64,000 bases of DNA from Jutongia huaianensis (lineage in GTDB: Bacteria; Bacillota; Clostridia; Lachnospirales; Lachnospiraceae), in contig NZ_JACRSX010000005.1 in the NCBI RefSeq assembly GCF_014384985.1, positions 62,001 through 126,000 of the forward strand. Reading direction: 5' to 3'. The notes below the pieces were generated by a model. That model was given only the letters and a program-made list of their open reading frames with translations, searched no databases and had not been told where the DNA came from. A program made the position numbers and the translations under genes. Positions 34,717 through 43,805 of this stretch are shown here, piece after piece (the stretch's first letter is position 1; each line of letters opens with the position of its first letter).

Positions 34717-34983
34717 ATGGCTTATAATAAAGGCGATAGAGACGGTGCTCCAGCAAAGAGAAGACCGATTCGCAGAAGAAAAAAAGTTTGTGCTTTCTGT
34801 GCAGATAAAGAGCATGATTTCATTGATTACAAGGATACCAACAAATTAAAGAGATATGTCTCTGAGAGAGGTAAGATTCTTCCTAGAAGAATTACCGGAA
34901 ACTGTGCAAAGCATCAGAGAGCTCTGACAGTCGCTGTAAAGCGTGCTCGTCATGTAGCACTTATGCCATACACTACAGACTAA
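34717..34983 (+). CDS. rpsR: 30S ribosomal protein S18
   Basis: This 88-residue protein has the S18 core: [22 protein letters not shown] with a CxxC pair near the N-terminus, then [27 protein letters not shown] and [14 protein letters not shown]. It pairs with S6 in the small subunit. AGGAGG precedes the ATG. The operon ends with the terminator at 35003. Confidence 0.97.
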   Translation: MAYNKGDRDGAPAKRRPIRRRKKVCAFCADKEHDFIDYKDTNKLKRYVSERGKILPRRITGNCAKHQRALTVAVKRARHVALMPYTTD

Positions 34984-35002
34984 TAGTCAGACAGACTTAT
35001 GA

Positions 35003-35046
35003 GCGGCAGCTCTTTCGAAGTGATTCGGGAGGCTGCCGTTTTTTTT
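35003..35046 (+). terminator. terminator of rpsF-ssb-rpsR operon
   Basis: Stem CGGCAGC/GCTGCCG with a long loop followed by TTTTTTTT. Confidence 0.88.
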
Positions 35047-35313
35047 GTTAAGAAAATTTTCATTATCAAATCTTACATTCTATGAAGCGACGGCTTGAAA
35101 AAGCCGCCGCTTTGTGCTATTCTGTCCAGTACAGCGAATGATCGATCTGGCAAAGATTTCATTTTCGCTGTACTATATGAGCGGTATTCGGAGAGAAACT
35201 GCATCAGGGAGCGCGGCTGGGGCCGCGAAGGTTAATGATATGACAGACGATAGTGGAAATGATTTCAATGAGATTGGAAGCGGGTGCTTCTTATCACCAC
35301 AGGGAGGTTTCCT
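35047..35313 (+). promoter_or_regulatory. structured leader upstream of pantothenate operon
   Basis: This 270-bp stretch has no gene. It holds several strong stems: AGCGACGGCTT/AAGCCGCCGCT (35086-35111), a perfect 11-bp AGTACAGCGAA/TTCGCTGTACT (35128-35174) with a two-base bulge and further TGA/TCA pairing, and CGCGGC/GCCGCG (about 35212-35227). Pantothenate genes in Firmicutes can carry a pan RNA motif; this is a candidate, but its conserved features were not confirmed. Confidence 0.4.
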
Positions 35314-36168
35314 ATGAGGATCGGAATAATAGGAGCTGGAAAGGTCGGAACGACATTAGGGAAATACCTGTCCATTCATGGAAAGAATGTCACCGGATTT
35401 TACAGCAGGACGCATGAAAGCGCTGACGAAGCAGCGACTTTTGCGGAAACAGAGACATATTCTTCTCTTTGTAAGCTGGTGGAGAAGAGTGATGTTATTT
35501 TTATTACAACGCCGGATGGCGTGATCCCTCAGGTGTGGGGGGACCTTTTGCATCAGGACATTTCAAATCGCATTATCTGTCATTTTAGTGGTTCATTATC
35601 ATCTCATGTATTTTCTGGTCGGGAAGAGGCAGGAGCCTCAGGTATCTCGATGCATCCGATGTACGCGTTCAGTGATAAATTCCATTCATACGAACAGTTT
35701 CATACAGCGTATCTGACATTGGAGGGTGACCCGGAGGCGGTTGCAGTCATGAAACCCATGTGGGAAGCGATTGGTCATCATGTGCTGACTTTGAAGGCGG
35801 AGGATAAGATCAAATATCACGCGGCAGCGGCCATGGCGAGTAATGAAATGCTTGGCCTGATGCAGGCGAGCCTTGATATCCTGTCAGAATGTGGCTTTTC
35901 CGAGAAGGATTCTATGGCACTTCTGACACCGTTGGTACAGGGGAACATTGCTTCTATGCTGGAAAAAGGATGTGTGAATGCGCTGACGGGACCGGTAGAA
36001 CGTGGTGACGCACAGACGGTCCGGAAACATCTGCAGGCACTGGAGGGCAGCAAGGCAGGAAAGATTTATCAGAGCCTTGGAAGCACCATGGTAGAGCTTG
36101 CAAAGCGGCGCAATCCTGATCGGGACTATACACCGATCCAGACGTTGTTTGAAAAGAGCGTGGATTAA
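35314..36168 (+). CDS. panG: Rossmann/DUF2520 protein, likely PanG-type ketopantoate reductase
   Basis: This 284-residue protein has an N-terminal Rossmann domain (MRIGIIGAGKVGTTLGKYL; the GAGKVG loop binds NAD(P)H) and a C-terminal DUF2520 helical domain (KYHAAAAMASNEMLGLMQ, ALTGPVERGD, YTPIQTLFE). It lies directly before panB and panC. Known PanG proteins of Francisella, Enterococcus and Clostridioides have this architecture and reduce ketopantoate to pantoate in place of PanE. No panE is seen here, so PanG is the natural assignment, though sequence identity was not measured. AGGGAGG precedes the ATG. Confidence 0.75.
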   Translation: MRIGIIGAGKVGTTLGKYLSIHGKNVTGFYSRTHESADEAATFAETETYSSLCKLVEKSDVIFITTPDGVIPQVWGDLLHQDISNRIICHFSGSLSSHVFSGREEAGASGISMHPMYAFSDKFHSYEQFHTAYLTLEGDPEAVAVMKPMWEAIGHHVLTLKAEDKIKYHAAAAMASNEMLGLMQASLDILSECGFSEKDSMALLTPLVQGNIASMLEKGCVNALTGPVERGDAQTVRKHLQALEGSKAGKIYQSLGSTMVELAKRRNPDRDYTPIQTLFEKSVD

Positions 36169-36305
36169 GCGTTTTAACAGACGACATCCATCTGTCCGTA
36201 AAATGGAACAGAACAGAAATCGTTACTGGTTACACACAGATGTGAGCAGTGACAGGAAATGCGACTATCAAAAGATAGCGGATATTCAGAAAGGCTGGTA
36301 ATCAA

Positions 36306-37133
36306 ATGAAAAACACAGTACAAACATGGAGACAGGCAAAACAGGACGGCGTAAAGATCGCAATGCTCACCGCATACGATTACTCTACGGCAAAGCTGGA
36401 GGATGAGGCTGGAATTAACGGGATTCTGGTAGGAGATTCCCTTGGAAATGTAATTCTGGGATACGAGGACACACTTTCCGTTACCATGGAGGATATGATC
36501 CATCACGGAGCGGCCGTTTCCCGTGGCGCTAAAAACGCCCTTGTGATGATCGATATGCCATTTATGTCATATCAGACATCCGTTTATGATGCGGTTGTCA
36601 ATGCAGGACGTCTGATGAAGGAAGGCCGTGGTAATGCAGTAAAGCTGGAGGGAGGCAAGGAAGTTTGTCCGCAGATCAAAGCCATCGTGGACGCAGGAAT
36701 CCCGGTATGTGCCCATCTGGGACTGACCCCACAGCATGTCAATGCGTTTGGCGGCAATAAGGTACAGGGAAAGAGCACAGAGGCTGCTCAGAGTATTATT
36801 GATGCTGCACTTGCCGTACAGGAAGCAGGAGCATTTGCGGTTGTTCTGGAATGTATTCCTGCAAAGCTCGCACAGATCATCACAGACAAGCTGGAAATTC
36901 CGACGATCGGTATCGGTGCCGGTGTGGGCTGCGACGGACAGATCCTTGTATATCAGGATATGCTTGGAATGTTCTCGGATTATTCTCCAAAGTTTGTAAA
37001 ACGGTTTGCTGAGGTCGGAGAGGTAATGAAGGAAGGCTTTGCCAAGTACATAAAGGAAGTACAGGAAAGCACTTATCCGGCACAGGAACATACCTTTAAG
37101 ATAGATGACGATGTATTGGACAAGTTATATTGA
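36306..37133 (+). CDS. panB: 3-methyl-2-oxobutanoate hydroxymethyltransferase
   Basis: This 275-residue TIM-barrel enzyme transfers a hydroxymethyl group from methylene-THF to ketoisovalerate, giving ketopantoate. Visible motifs are [26 protein letters not shown] with the metal-binding Asp, [33 protein letters not shown] and [21 protein letters not shown]. The length matches PanB. Second gene of the pan operon, 137 bp after the PanG-like gene and 25 bp before panC. Confidence 0.97.
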   Translation: MKNTVQTWRQAKQDGVKIAMLTAYDYSTAKLEDEAGINGILVGDSLGNVILGYEDTLSVTMEDMIHHGAAVSRGAKNALVMIDMPFMSYQTSVYDAVVNAGRLMKEGRGNAVKLEGGKEVCPQIKAIVDAGIPVCAHLGLTPQHVNAFGGNKVQGKSTEAAQSIIDAALAVQEAGAFAVVLECIPAKLAQIITDKLEIPTIGIGAGVGCDGQILVYQDMLGMFSDYSPKFVKRFAEVGEVMKEGFAKYIKEVQESTYPAQEHTFKIDDDVLDKLY

Positions 37134-37158
37134 TTGGCGTGAAAGGAAGTAAGACAAA

Positions 37159-37998
37159 ATGAAAATTGTAAATACAGTAGCAGAGGTAAGAGAACAGGTA
37201 AAAGAGTGGAGAAAACAGGGACTGACGGTTGGATTGGTGCCAACTATGGGATATCTCCATGAGGGACATAAAAGTCTGATTGACAGGGCTGTAGCAGACA
37301 ATGACCGTGTCGTTGTCAGTGTATTTGTCAATCCGATGCAGTTTGGACCAAGTGAGGATCTGGAAAGTTATCCAAGAGATATGGACAGGGATGCAGCACT
37401 TTGTGAGGATGCAGGAGCAAGCCTGATCTTCCATCCGGAGCCATCGGAAATGTATCATGATGATTTTTCAAGCTTTGTGGATATGAGTACATTAACAGGC
37501 GGCCTTTGCGGGAAGACAAGACCTATTCACTTCCGGGGAGTTTGTACCGTAGTCTCCAAGCTTTTTAATATTGTGACACCGGACAGAGCATATTTCGGAC
37601 AGAAGGATGCCCAGCAGTTGGCAGTGATCCGTCATATGGTATCGGATCTCAACTTTGGCATTGAGATCGTAGGATGCCCGATCATCCGTGAGGAGGATGG
37701 ACTTGCCAAAAGCTCCAGAAATACTTATCTTAGCCCGGAAGAGAGAAAAGCAGCACTTGTATTATCACGTTCCTTGAAGCTTGGTAAAAAGCTGATCGAA
37801 GATGGCGAGAAGGATGCCAGGAAAGTGATTGCAGCCATTCGCGGGGAGATCGAGAAGGAGCCTCTGGCAAAGATTGATTATGTGGAGATTGTAGACTGGA
37901 ATACTCTGGAGCCGGTAGAGAGCACGGAGGGTGAAATCCTGACGGCCATGGCGGTTTATATTGGCAAAACAAGACTGATCGACAACTTTATTAAATGA
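37159..37998 (+). CDS. panC: pantothenate synthetase
   Basis: This 279-residue ATP-dependent ligase joins pantoate and beta-alanine. It has the nucleotidyltransferase signature VPTMGYLHEGHKSLI (HxGH-like), VFVNPMQFGPSEDLESYPRD, HFRGVCTVVSKLFNIV, AYFGQKDAQQLAVI and the KSSRN loop (equivalent of KMSKS). Start 25 bp after panB, with GAAAGGAAG upstream. Confidence 0.97.
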   Translation: MKIVNTVAEVREQVKEWRKQGLTVGLVPTMGYLHEGHKSLIDRAVADNDRVVVSVFVNPMQFGPSEDLESYPRDMDRDAALCEDAGASLIFHPEPSEMYHDDFSSFVDMSTLTGGLCGKTRPIHFRGVCTVVSKLFNIVTPDRAYFGQKDAQQLAVIRHMVSDLNFGIEIVGCPIIREEDGLAKSSRNTYLSPEERKAALVLSRSLKLGKKLIEDGEKDARKVIAAIRGEIEKEPLAKIDYVEIVDWNTLEPVESTEGEILTAMAVYIGKTRLIDNFIK

Positions 37999-38109
37999 CC
38001 CGTCAAACATCATTAAATAACGACGAATCACAAAGAGACAGGCAGAGTGGTGCAATACAAATTGTTTGCTGATTGCAACACACTGATGCAAAAAAGGAGA
38101 TTGAACAAC

Positions 38110-38493
38110 ATGCAGATTACAATGTTAAAGGGCAAGATCCATCGTGCCGTGGTACAGCAGGCGGAGCTTAATTATGTGGGAAGCATTACCGTGGATCCGG
38201 AGCTGATGGAGCAGGCGGGAATTCTGGAATATGAACTGGTTCAGATCGTGGATGTGGAAAACGGCAACCGTTTCGAGACATATACAATCGCCGGAGAGCC
38301 GGGGAGTGGCATGATCTGTCTGAACGGAGCAGCGGCAAGACAGGCGCAGGTAGGGGATCATGTCATCATTATGTGCTATTGCCGGATGACGCCGGAGGAA
38401 GCGAAGGATCACAAGCCGAAGGTGGTATTTGTGGATGAACAAAATCATATCAGCCGTGTGACAAATTATGAAAAGCACGGACAGTTATCGTAA
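38110..38493 (+). CDS. panD: aspartate 1-decarboxylase proenzyme
   Basis: This 127-residue pyruvoyl enzyme makes beta-alanine from aspartate for panC. The self-cleavage site lies in NYVGSITVD between Gly and Ser, which becomes the pyruvoyl group. [42 protein letters not shown] and VIIMCYC follow as in the family. AAAAGGAGA precedes the ATG; an earlier in-frame start lacks a site. It is 111 bp after panC. Confidence 0.97.
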   Translation: MQITMLKGKIHRAVVQQAELNYVGSITVDPELMEQAGILEYELVQIVDVENGNRFETYTIAGEPGSGMICLNGAAARQAQVGDHVIIMCYCRMTPEEAKDHKPKVVFVDEQNHISRVTNYEKHGQLS

Positions 38494-38536
38494 AGATGAA
38501 ATGATCTGACATACTATACAGCAAGGAGACATGAAC

Positions 38537-39733
38537 ATGTTAAAGGGAAAAACGATCGTACTGGGTGTGACGGGCAGTATTGCCGCTTACAAAATTGCAA
38601 ATCTTGCAAGCATGTTGGTAAAGCTTCATGCGGATGTACAGGTGCTTATGACAAAGAATGCCACCAATTTTATTCACCCGACGACATTTGAGACGCTGAC
38701 AAGCCACAAGTGTCTGATCGATACATTTGACCGCAATTTTCAGTATAGTGTAGAGCATGTGGCTCTGGCAAAGCAGGCGGATGTGGTTCTGATCGCACCG
38801 GCCTCCGCCAATGTGATCGGCAAGCTTGCCAATGGTATTGCGGATGATATGCTGACCACAACGGTTATGGCATGCCGCTGCAAAAAGATCATTTCTCCGG
38901 CGATGAACACGGCTATGTATGAGAATCCGATCGTCCAGGACAATCTCAAAAAGTTAAAACATTACGGTATGGAGATCATTGAGCCGGCTGTGGGGTTGCT
39001 GGCCTGTCATGATGTCGGGGCCGGAAAGCTGCCGTCCGAGGATATTCTGCTGCAGTATATTCTCAAAGAAGCTGCCTGTGAGAAAACCATGGCAGATAAG
39101 CGGGTTCTTGTAACAGCAGGACCTACCGTGGAAGCGATTGATCCGGTCCGCTATATTACCAATCATTCTACCGGGAAGATGGGATATGCCATTGCGCGGG
39201 AGGCGATGCTTCGGGGCGCAAAGGTAACGCTGGTGACCGGTCCGGTAGCGATCGACCCGCCAATGTTTGTGGATGTGGTGCCGGTGACGAGTGCGGCAGA
39301 TATGTTCGAGGCTGTGACCGGCCGGGCACAGGAACAGGATATTATTATTAAGGCGGCTGCGGTTGCAGATTATACGCCAGTTACTACAGCAACCGAAAAG
39401 ATCAAAAAGAAGGATGGGGACAATGCCATTGCACTGACCCGTACCAAAGATATTCTCGGATGGCTGGGAGAACACCGCAGAGAGGGGCAGTTCCTTTGTG
39501 GTTTTTCTATGGAAACACAGAACATGCTGGAAAATTCCCGTCAGAAACTGACAAAAAAGAACGTGGATATGATCGTTGCCAATAATCTTAAGGTGCAGGG
39601 TGCCGGATTTGGCGGAGACACCAATGTGGTGACGCTGATCACAGCAGATGGAGCAACGGAGCTGCCACTGCAGTCCAAGGAGGAGGTAGCAGGAAAGCTG
39701 CTGGAAGAGATTATGGAGAAAATGCAGGGATGA
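38537..39733 (+). CDS. coaBC: bifunctional phosphopantothenoylcysteine decarboxylase/phosphopantothenate-cysteine ligase
   Basis: This 398-residue fused enzyme carries out two steps from 4'-phosphopantothenate toward CoA. The N-terminal flavodoxin-like CoaC part has GVTGSIAAYK, active His in SVEHVALAKQAD, SPAMNTAMYENP, and Cys in LLACHDVGAGKLPSE. The C-terminal CoaB part has VTAGPTVEAIDPVRYIT, STGKMGYAIA, AAAVADYTP and NAIALTRTKDIL. The ATG at 38537, eight bases after AAGGAG, is preferred over the one at 38531. It is the last gene of the pantothenate operon. Confidence 0.97.
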   Translation: MLKGKTIVLGVTGSIAAYKIANLASMLVKLHADVQVLMTKNATNFIHPTTFETLTSHKCLIDTFDRNFQYSVEHVALAKQADVVLIAPASANVIGKLANGIADDMLTTTVMACRCKKIISPAMNTAMYENPIVQDNLKKLKHYGMEIIEPAVGLLACHDVGAGKLPSEDILLQYILKEAACEKTMADKRVLVTAGPTVEAIDPVRYITNHSTGKMGYAIAREAMLRGAKVTLVTGPVAIDPPMFVDVVPVTSAADMFEAVTGRAQEQDIIIKAAAVADYTPVTTATEKIKKKDGDNAIALTRTKDILGWLGEHRREGQFLCGFSMETQNMLENSRQKLTKKNVDMIVANNLKVQGAGFGGDTNVVTLITADGATELPLQSKEEVAGKLLEEIMEKMQG

Positions 39734-39795
39734 TGCATGGGGCTCATATCAGGAGCTTCTTTGGACCTCCGTCATGCGCAAAGATCGCGTGATTG

Positions 39796-40554
39796 TCAGT
39801 ATATTACTTCCACCAGAAACAGCCCCGGTGCCGGAGCGGTAAAACCTGCTTCGCGGCGGTCAAGGGACTGCAGAATGCGGGGGATATCCTCTGCGGATCT
39901 CTGGCCGCTTCCAACCTCAAGAAGTGTTCCGGTCAGGATACGCACCATATGATATAAAAATCCATTGCCGTAGAAATCCAGAGTGATCCGGTCGTTATCG
40001 TTGGCGATCCGGATATCCCGGATCGTACGGACAGTGGATTTTTTCATGTGGCGGTTATCGCAAAAGCTTTTAAAATCATGCTCCCCCGTCAGATACGCAG
40101 CAGCCTTTTTCATTTCTTTTATATCATAGGGGATGCGCGCTTCGTGTCCGGAAGGAATCCGGGCTGCGTAACGCCGTTCAAATACATTAGGCACTATTGC
40201 ATTGTCGATCACATAGCGGTAGTGCTTTTCCTTTGCATTGAGTCTGGCATGGAAGCGTGTGGGTGCTTCCTCTACCGAAATGACGCGGATATCCATCGGA
40301 AGGGCATGATTAAAATAATCCCGGATATAATCGGTATCAGCAAGTTTTTTCTCACAGCGGAAATTGGCTGTCTGTCCCAAAGCATGGACACCGGCGTCTG
40401 TCCGGCCGGAGCCATTGACATCGGTTGGAGTACCGGTGAGCTTTCCTGCAATGGTTTCCAGCTTTGCCTGTATCGTGTTGTCTGTATTACCCTGCTTTTG
40501 CCAGCCGCTGTAACGGGTGCCGTCGTATTGCAGGATCAGTTTATAGTTATTCAT
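39796..40554 (-). CDS. truA: tRNA pseudouridine(38-40) synthase
   Basis: This 252-residue enzyme converts uridines 38-40 of the anticodon arm to pseudouridine. It has the start LILQYDGTRYSGWQKQ, the catalytic loop SGRTDAGVHALGQ with the essential Asp, KHYRYVID, GEHDFKSFCD and FYGNGFLYHMVRI. The ATG at 40554 has GAGGA five bases upstream; longer frames are not needed. It converges on coaBC with a 60-bp gap. Confidence 0.96.
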   Translation of the reverse strand: MNNYKLILQYDGTRYSGWQKQGNTDNTIQAKLETIAGKLTGTPTDVNGSGRTDAGVHALGQTANFRCEKKLADTDYIRDYFNHALPMDIRVISVEEAPTRFHARLNAKEKHYRYVIDNAIVPNVFERRYAARIPSGHEARIPYDIKEMKKAAAYLTGEHDFKSFCDNRHMKKSTVRTIRDIRIANDNDRITLDFYGNGFLYHMVRILTGTLLEVGSGQRSAEDIPRILQSLDRREAGFTAPAPGLFLVEVIY

Positions 40555-40827
40555 AGTAATCCTCATTTCCGGTGATCTTTTATATGTCACGCATCAAATC
40601 CTAAATCTGAAATTATGTCATGTCACAATTCTATCAGAATACATTTCCCGATTCAAGAATGTATCTACTGTCTATGAAAGCCGGTCATATCTTCACAAAT
40701 CTTTCATATATTTCCATAGATTCTCTGTTGATGAAATATCTCATCAGGTGTAAAATAGAAGTATCAAATTGTACGACAAATCTATCTTGTCGATGGAATT
40801 GTCAGATTTTAAAGGAGGGTAATATTT
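40555..40827. other. divergent intergenic region truA / Fe-ADH
   Basis: About 270 bp without a supported gene. A short in-frame extension of unrelated sequence exists but lacks a ribosome site. It should hold both promoters; AT-rich elements near 40720-40760 are candidates, but none is clear. Confidence 0.4.
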
Positions 40828-42045
40828 ATGGCAAGATTTACGTTACCAAGAGATCTGTATCACGGCAAGGGGGCATTGGAGGCCCTGAAGGACTTTGAAG
40901 GAAAGAAGGCAATCATCTGTGTGGGCGGCGGTTCCATGAAGAGAAATGGGTTCCTGGATAAGGCAATCGGTTATCTGAAGGAAGCAGGCATGGAGGTTGA
41001 TCTGATCGAGGGCATTGAGCCGGATCCGTCTGTGGAGACGGTAATGAAAGGCGCAGCCAAAATGCAGGAGTTTCAGCCGGACTGGATCGTTGCCATGGGC
41101 GGTGGATCTCCAATCGATGCTGCCAAGGCAATGTGGATCAAGTATGAGTATCCGGATGTGACCTTTGAGGATATGTGCAAGGTGTTTGGTCTGCCAAAGC
41201 TTCGTACGAAAGCAAAATTCTGCGCAATTTCTTCAACTTCCGGAACGGCAACAGAAGTTACGGCATTTTCGATCATTACAGATTATGAGAAAGGTATCAA
41301 GTATCCGATTGCTGATTTTGAGATCACGCCGGATGTAGCAATTGTGGATCCGGAACTTGCAGAGACGATGCCAAAGAAACTGGTGGCACATACCGGTATG
41401 GATGCTATGACTCATGCGATCGAAGCATATGTTTCTACGGCAAATTGTGATTATACAGATCCGCTGGCACTTCATGCGATCAAGATGATCCAGAGAGATC
41501 TGGTAGGCTCCTATGAGGGAGACATGGAAAAGAGAGACAGTATGCATAATGCACAGTGTCTTGCAGGAATGGCATTTTCCAACGCACTTCTTGGTATTGT
41601 ACATTCTATGGCACACAAGACCGGAGCTGCCTTTGCAGACTATGGTGCACATATTATCCATGGTGCGGCCAATGCGATGTATCTGCCGAAGGTTATTGCA
41701 TTTAACGCAAAGGATGCCACAGCAAAGGAACGTTATGGAGAGATTGCAGATTTTATGAAGCTTGGAGGCAGTAATGATGATGAAAAGATAGAGCTTCTGA
41801 TCAAATATCTTCGTGGAATGAATGATGCGTTAAATATTCCTCATTGTATCAAAAATTACGGACCGGACAGTTATCCGACAGAGGAAGGTTTTGTACCGGA
41901 GAAAGTATTTCTGGAGCGTCTGCCGGAGATTGCAGCAAATGCGATCCTGGATGCATGCACCGGTTCGAACCCTCGTCAGCCATCCCAGGAGGAGATGGAG
42001 AAGCTGCTGAAATGCTGCTATTATGATACAGAGGTAGATTTCTAA
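40828..42045 (+). CDS. iron-containing alcohol dehydrogenase
   Basis: This 405-residue group III alcohol dehydrogenase uses NAD(P)H to reduce aldehydes, typically acetaldehyde or butyraldehyde in fermentation. The nucleotide loop is GGGSPIDAAKAMW; the iron site is formed by Asp and His residues in GMDAMTHAIEAYV, HSMAHKTGAAF and HGAANAMYLP. AAAGGAGG precedes the ATG. It is monocistronic by spacing. The true substrate is not readable. Confidence 0.95.
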   Translation: MARFTLPRDLYHGKGALEALKDFEGKKAIICVGGGSMKRNGFLDKAIGYLKEAGMEVDLIEGIEPDPSVETVMKGAAKMQEFQPDWIVAMGGGSPIDAAKAMWIKYEYPDVTFEDMCKVFGLPKLRTKAKFCAISSTSGTATEVTAFSIITDYEKGIKYPIADFEITPDVAIVDPELAETMPKKLVAHTGMDAMTHAIEAYVSTANCDYTDPLALHAIKMIQRDLVGSYEGDMEKRDSMHNAQCLAGMAFSNALLGIVHSMAHKTGAAFADYGAHIIHGAANAMYLPKVIAFNAKDATAKERYGEIADFMKLGGSNDDEKIELLIKYLRGMNDALNIPHCIKNYGPDSYPTEEGFVPEKVFLERLPEIAANAILDACTGSNPRQPSQEEMEKLLKCCYYDTEVDF

Positions 42046-42207
42046 ATATAAACTTTCACGCTGACATAGTTATGGAGCACCGGAGGTTATTGATAAATTT
42101 TCTCGCTTAACACAAATGAGAAAATTGAGTTAGTAAGGTTTTCCTCTTGTAAAAAACAGAAAATTGTATTAGAATGTGGTTATACTAAGAAAAGGAGGAT
42201 TTATAAA

Positions 42208-42378
42208 ATGGCATATGTTATTGGAGATGATTGTGTAAGTTGTGGCGCTTGTGCAGGCGGATGTCCTGTAGGAGCTATTGCAGAAGGTGCTGAGCACTAT
42301 GAGATCGACGCTGATTCTTGCATCAGCTGTGGCGCTTGTGCTGGTACATGTCCTTCTGGAGCTATTTCAGAGGCGTAA
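42208..42378 (+). CDS. clostridial-type 2[4Fe-4S] ferredoxin
   Basis: This 56-residue protein, starting AYVIGDDCVSCGACAGGCPV, has two cluster motifs CxxCxxCxxxCP: CVSCGACAGGCP and CISCGACAGTCP. This is the classic small electron carrier of anaerobes, linking pyruvate:ferredoxin oxidoreductase, hydrogenase and Rnf-type enzymes in the cytoplasm. A strong AAAGGAGG lies before the ATG. It has its own terminator and is flanked by the alcohol dehydrogenase and a DUF1858 gene. Confidence 0.95.
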   Translation: MAYVIGDDCVSCGACAGGCPVGAIAEGAEHYEIDADSCISCGACAGTCPSGAISEA

Positions 42379-42398
42379 TCATTACACATGAATTACCG

Positions 42399-42435
42399 GA
42401 CTGTCCTCGATGGCTTCACCGTGGACAGTCTTTTT
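42399..42435 (+). terminator. terminator of ferredoxin gene
   Basis: Stem GACTGTCC/GGACAGTC followed by TTTTT. Confidence 0.9.
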
Positions 42436-42519
42436 CCTTTTCAACACAAACAATGAGTTTTTTAGAATGATATACAGATCCGGCAGAGAGCCGGATATTG
42501 TATGAGATGGAGGATTAAC

Positions 42520-42726
42520 ATGGACGCTAGAGTAAATAAAGATATGATCATTAGTGATATGCTTCAGATCGATCCGGGTATTGCTGCTGTATTGATGGCA
42601 TCCGGTATGCATTGCGTAGGCTGCCCTGCATCACAGGGAGAGAGTCTGGAGGAGGCCGCTATGGTTCATGGTCTCAATGCGGACGAGCTGATTGAGAATG
42701 TAAACGGCTATCTGGCAAAGAAATAA
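42520..42726 (+). CDS. DUF1858 domain protein
   Basis: This 68-residue protein matches the DUF1858 family, also found as the N-terminal domain of ScdA/RIC iron-cluster repair proteins. Conserved parts are MIISDMLQIDPGIAAVLMASGMHCVGCPAS with a CxxC pair, then ESLEEAAMVHGLNADELIENVN. A role linked to iron-sulfur or redox proteins is plausible and fits the ferredoxin just upstream, but is not established. ATGGAGG precedes the ATG. Confidence 0.88.
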   Translation: MDARVNKDMIISDMLQIDPGIAAVLMASGMHCVGCPASQGESLEEAAMVHGLNADELIENVNGYLAKK

Positions 42727-42743
42727 TTATGAAATCAAATGAA

Positions 42744-42805
42744 TACAAAATAAAAGACCTGTTACAAACGGCTGCACCGGTTTGTAACAGGTCTTTTATT
42801 TTGTA
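42744..42805. terminator. bidirectional terminator, 26-bp perfect stem
   Basis: A perfect 26-bp inverted repeat (42744-42769 and 42780-42805) with a 10-nt loop lies between DUF1858 and the convergent mecA gene; each arm has an A/T-rich end suitable for termination in both directions. Confidence 0.9.
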
Positions 42806-42863
42806 TAGAAACTGCTCGAAACATAATAAAAAAGGGCAAAACCAGCGTTTTGCTGCATTCAGA

Positions 42864-43697
42864 TCAGATACTTGCCAGTACCTGAAGCGCGTGCTCCTGA
42901 ATCAATGGCTCATAATGTTCTTCATAATAAGAATGGCTTGCATACATATTGTGTACCGGTCTGCCATATTCGCCCATAATATTACAGATTTTATTGAACT
43001 CCTCCGGACTGTGTTCGGATTTATGAGCGATCAGATAATATAAGCCGGTTTTTTCATCCTTGTAAACAGTGTTGGAACCATAATAGGTATATACCAGATA
43101 TTCTGCCAGATCGGTAAGATCCTGAAGATTCCGGAATGAGAATATCTTGATCACGTCGCGGTTTGCAGTATAGTCCTTGGTTTTTGGACGGCGTTCCATG
43201 CCTAATGCTTCAGACAGGGAAATGAAGTCACCGTCGGATGTGCTGTGACCGGCATCGTCCGGCAGAGTGGTGGAAGCAGGATCAGATGCCGGAGGTTCCG
43301 GTTCCATCAGAATGTCACTGTCAAACAGATCCATATCTGACATATCATCCTCTTCAATAGTAAAGACATTATCTATATCATCCATATCTGTATTTTCAAA
43401 ATCGGAATCATCATCGGTAAAATGAGAAAATCGTGTATCAAGTTCATCCGGATCATCCACCTTGGTAATCACAAGAACAAGGCTGTCCGGATACATAGGA
43501 ATCGCCTCTACCATCAAAGGGATATCCTCTGCCTCAAAACCGAATTCGTAAGATGCCTGCTGCATCATATCGCGAAAAAGAGCCTTTGCTTTTTCGCTGC
43601 CATAGGCGAGCTCGCTGATTCGAAGTTCCCGGTCACTTAAGTCCTTTTGGTTTAAGGTACAGCGAATCTGATGATCATTAATTTTTTCGATATGCAT
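42864..43697 (-). CDS. mecA: adaptor protein MecA
   Basis: This 277-residue adaptor brings substrates to the ClpC/ClpP protease. The N-terminal substrate-binding domain starts MHIEKINDHQIRCTLNQKDL; the C-terminal ClpC-binding domain has IKIFSFRNLQDLTDLAEYLV, YGSNTVYKDEKTGLYYLIAH and EFNKICNIMGEYGRP. Between them is a long acidic linker rich in Asp, Glu and Met (about residues 90-160). Bacterial homologues control competence and sporulation proteins. A good promoter lies upstream. Confidence 0.93.
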   Translation of the reverse strand: MHIEKINDHQIRCTLNQKDLSDRELRISELAYGSEKAKALFRDMMQQASYEFGFEAEDIPLMVEAIPMYPDSLVLVITKVDDPDELDTRFSHFTDDDSDFENTDMDDIDNVFTIEEDDMSDMDLFDSDILMEPEPPASDPASTTLPDDAGHSTSDGDFISLSEALGMERRPKTKDYTANRDVIKIFSFRNLQDLTDLAEYLVYTYYGSNTVYKDEKTGLYYLIAHKSEHSPEEFNKICNIMGEYGRPVHNMYASHSYYEEHYEPLIQEHALQVLASI

Positions 43698-43776
43698 AGG
43701 CTCACTTCCTTTCCATGATTTTTTGTAACAGATGGAGTAGTTTTTATTAAAGCGAACAATCCTTCTGGTTAGTTTG

Positions 43777-43805
43777 ATTATAGAATATTCTTACGCATAA
43801 GTCAA
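43777..43805 (-). promoter_or_regulatory. promoter of mecA
   Basis: On the minus strand: -35 TTGACT (43805-43800), 17-bp spacer, -10 TATAAT (43782-43777). Confidence 0.8.

Noticed and set aside
40620..40827. N-terminal frame upstream of the iron alcohol dehydrogenase
   Set aside because: It is in another frame from the enzyme, lacks a ribosome site and looks like AT-rich intergenic sequence.
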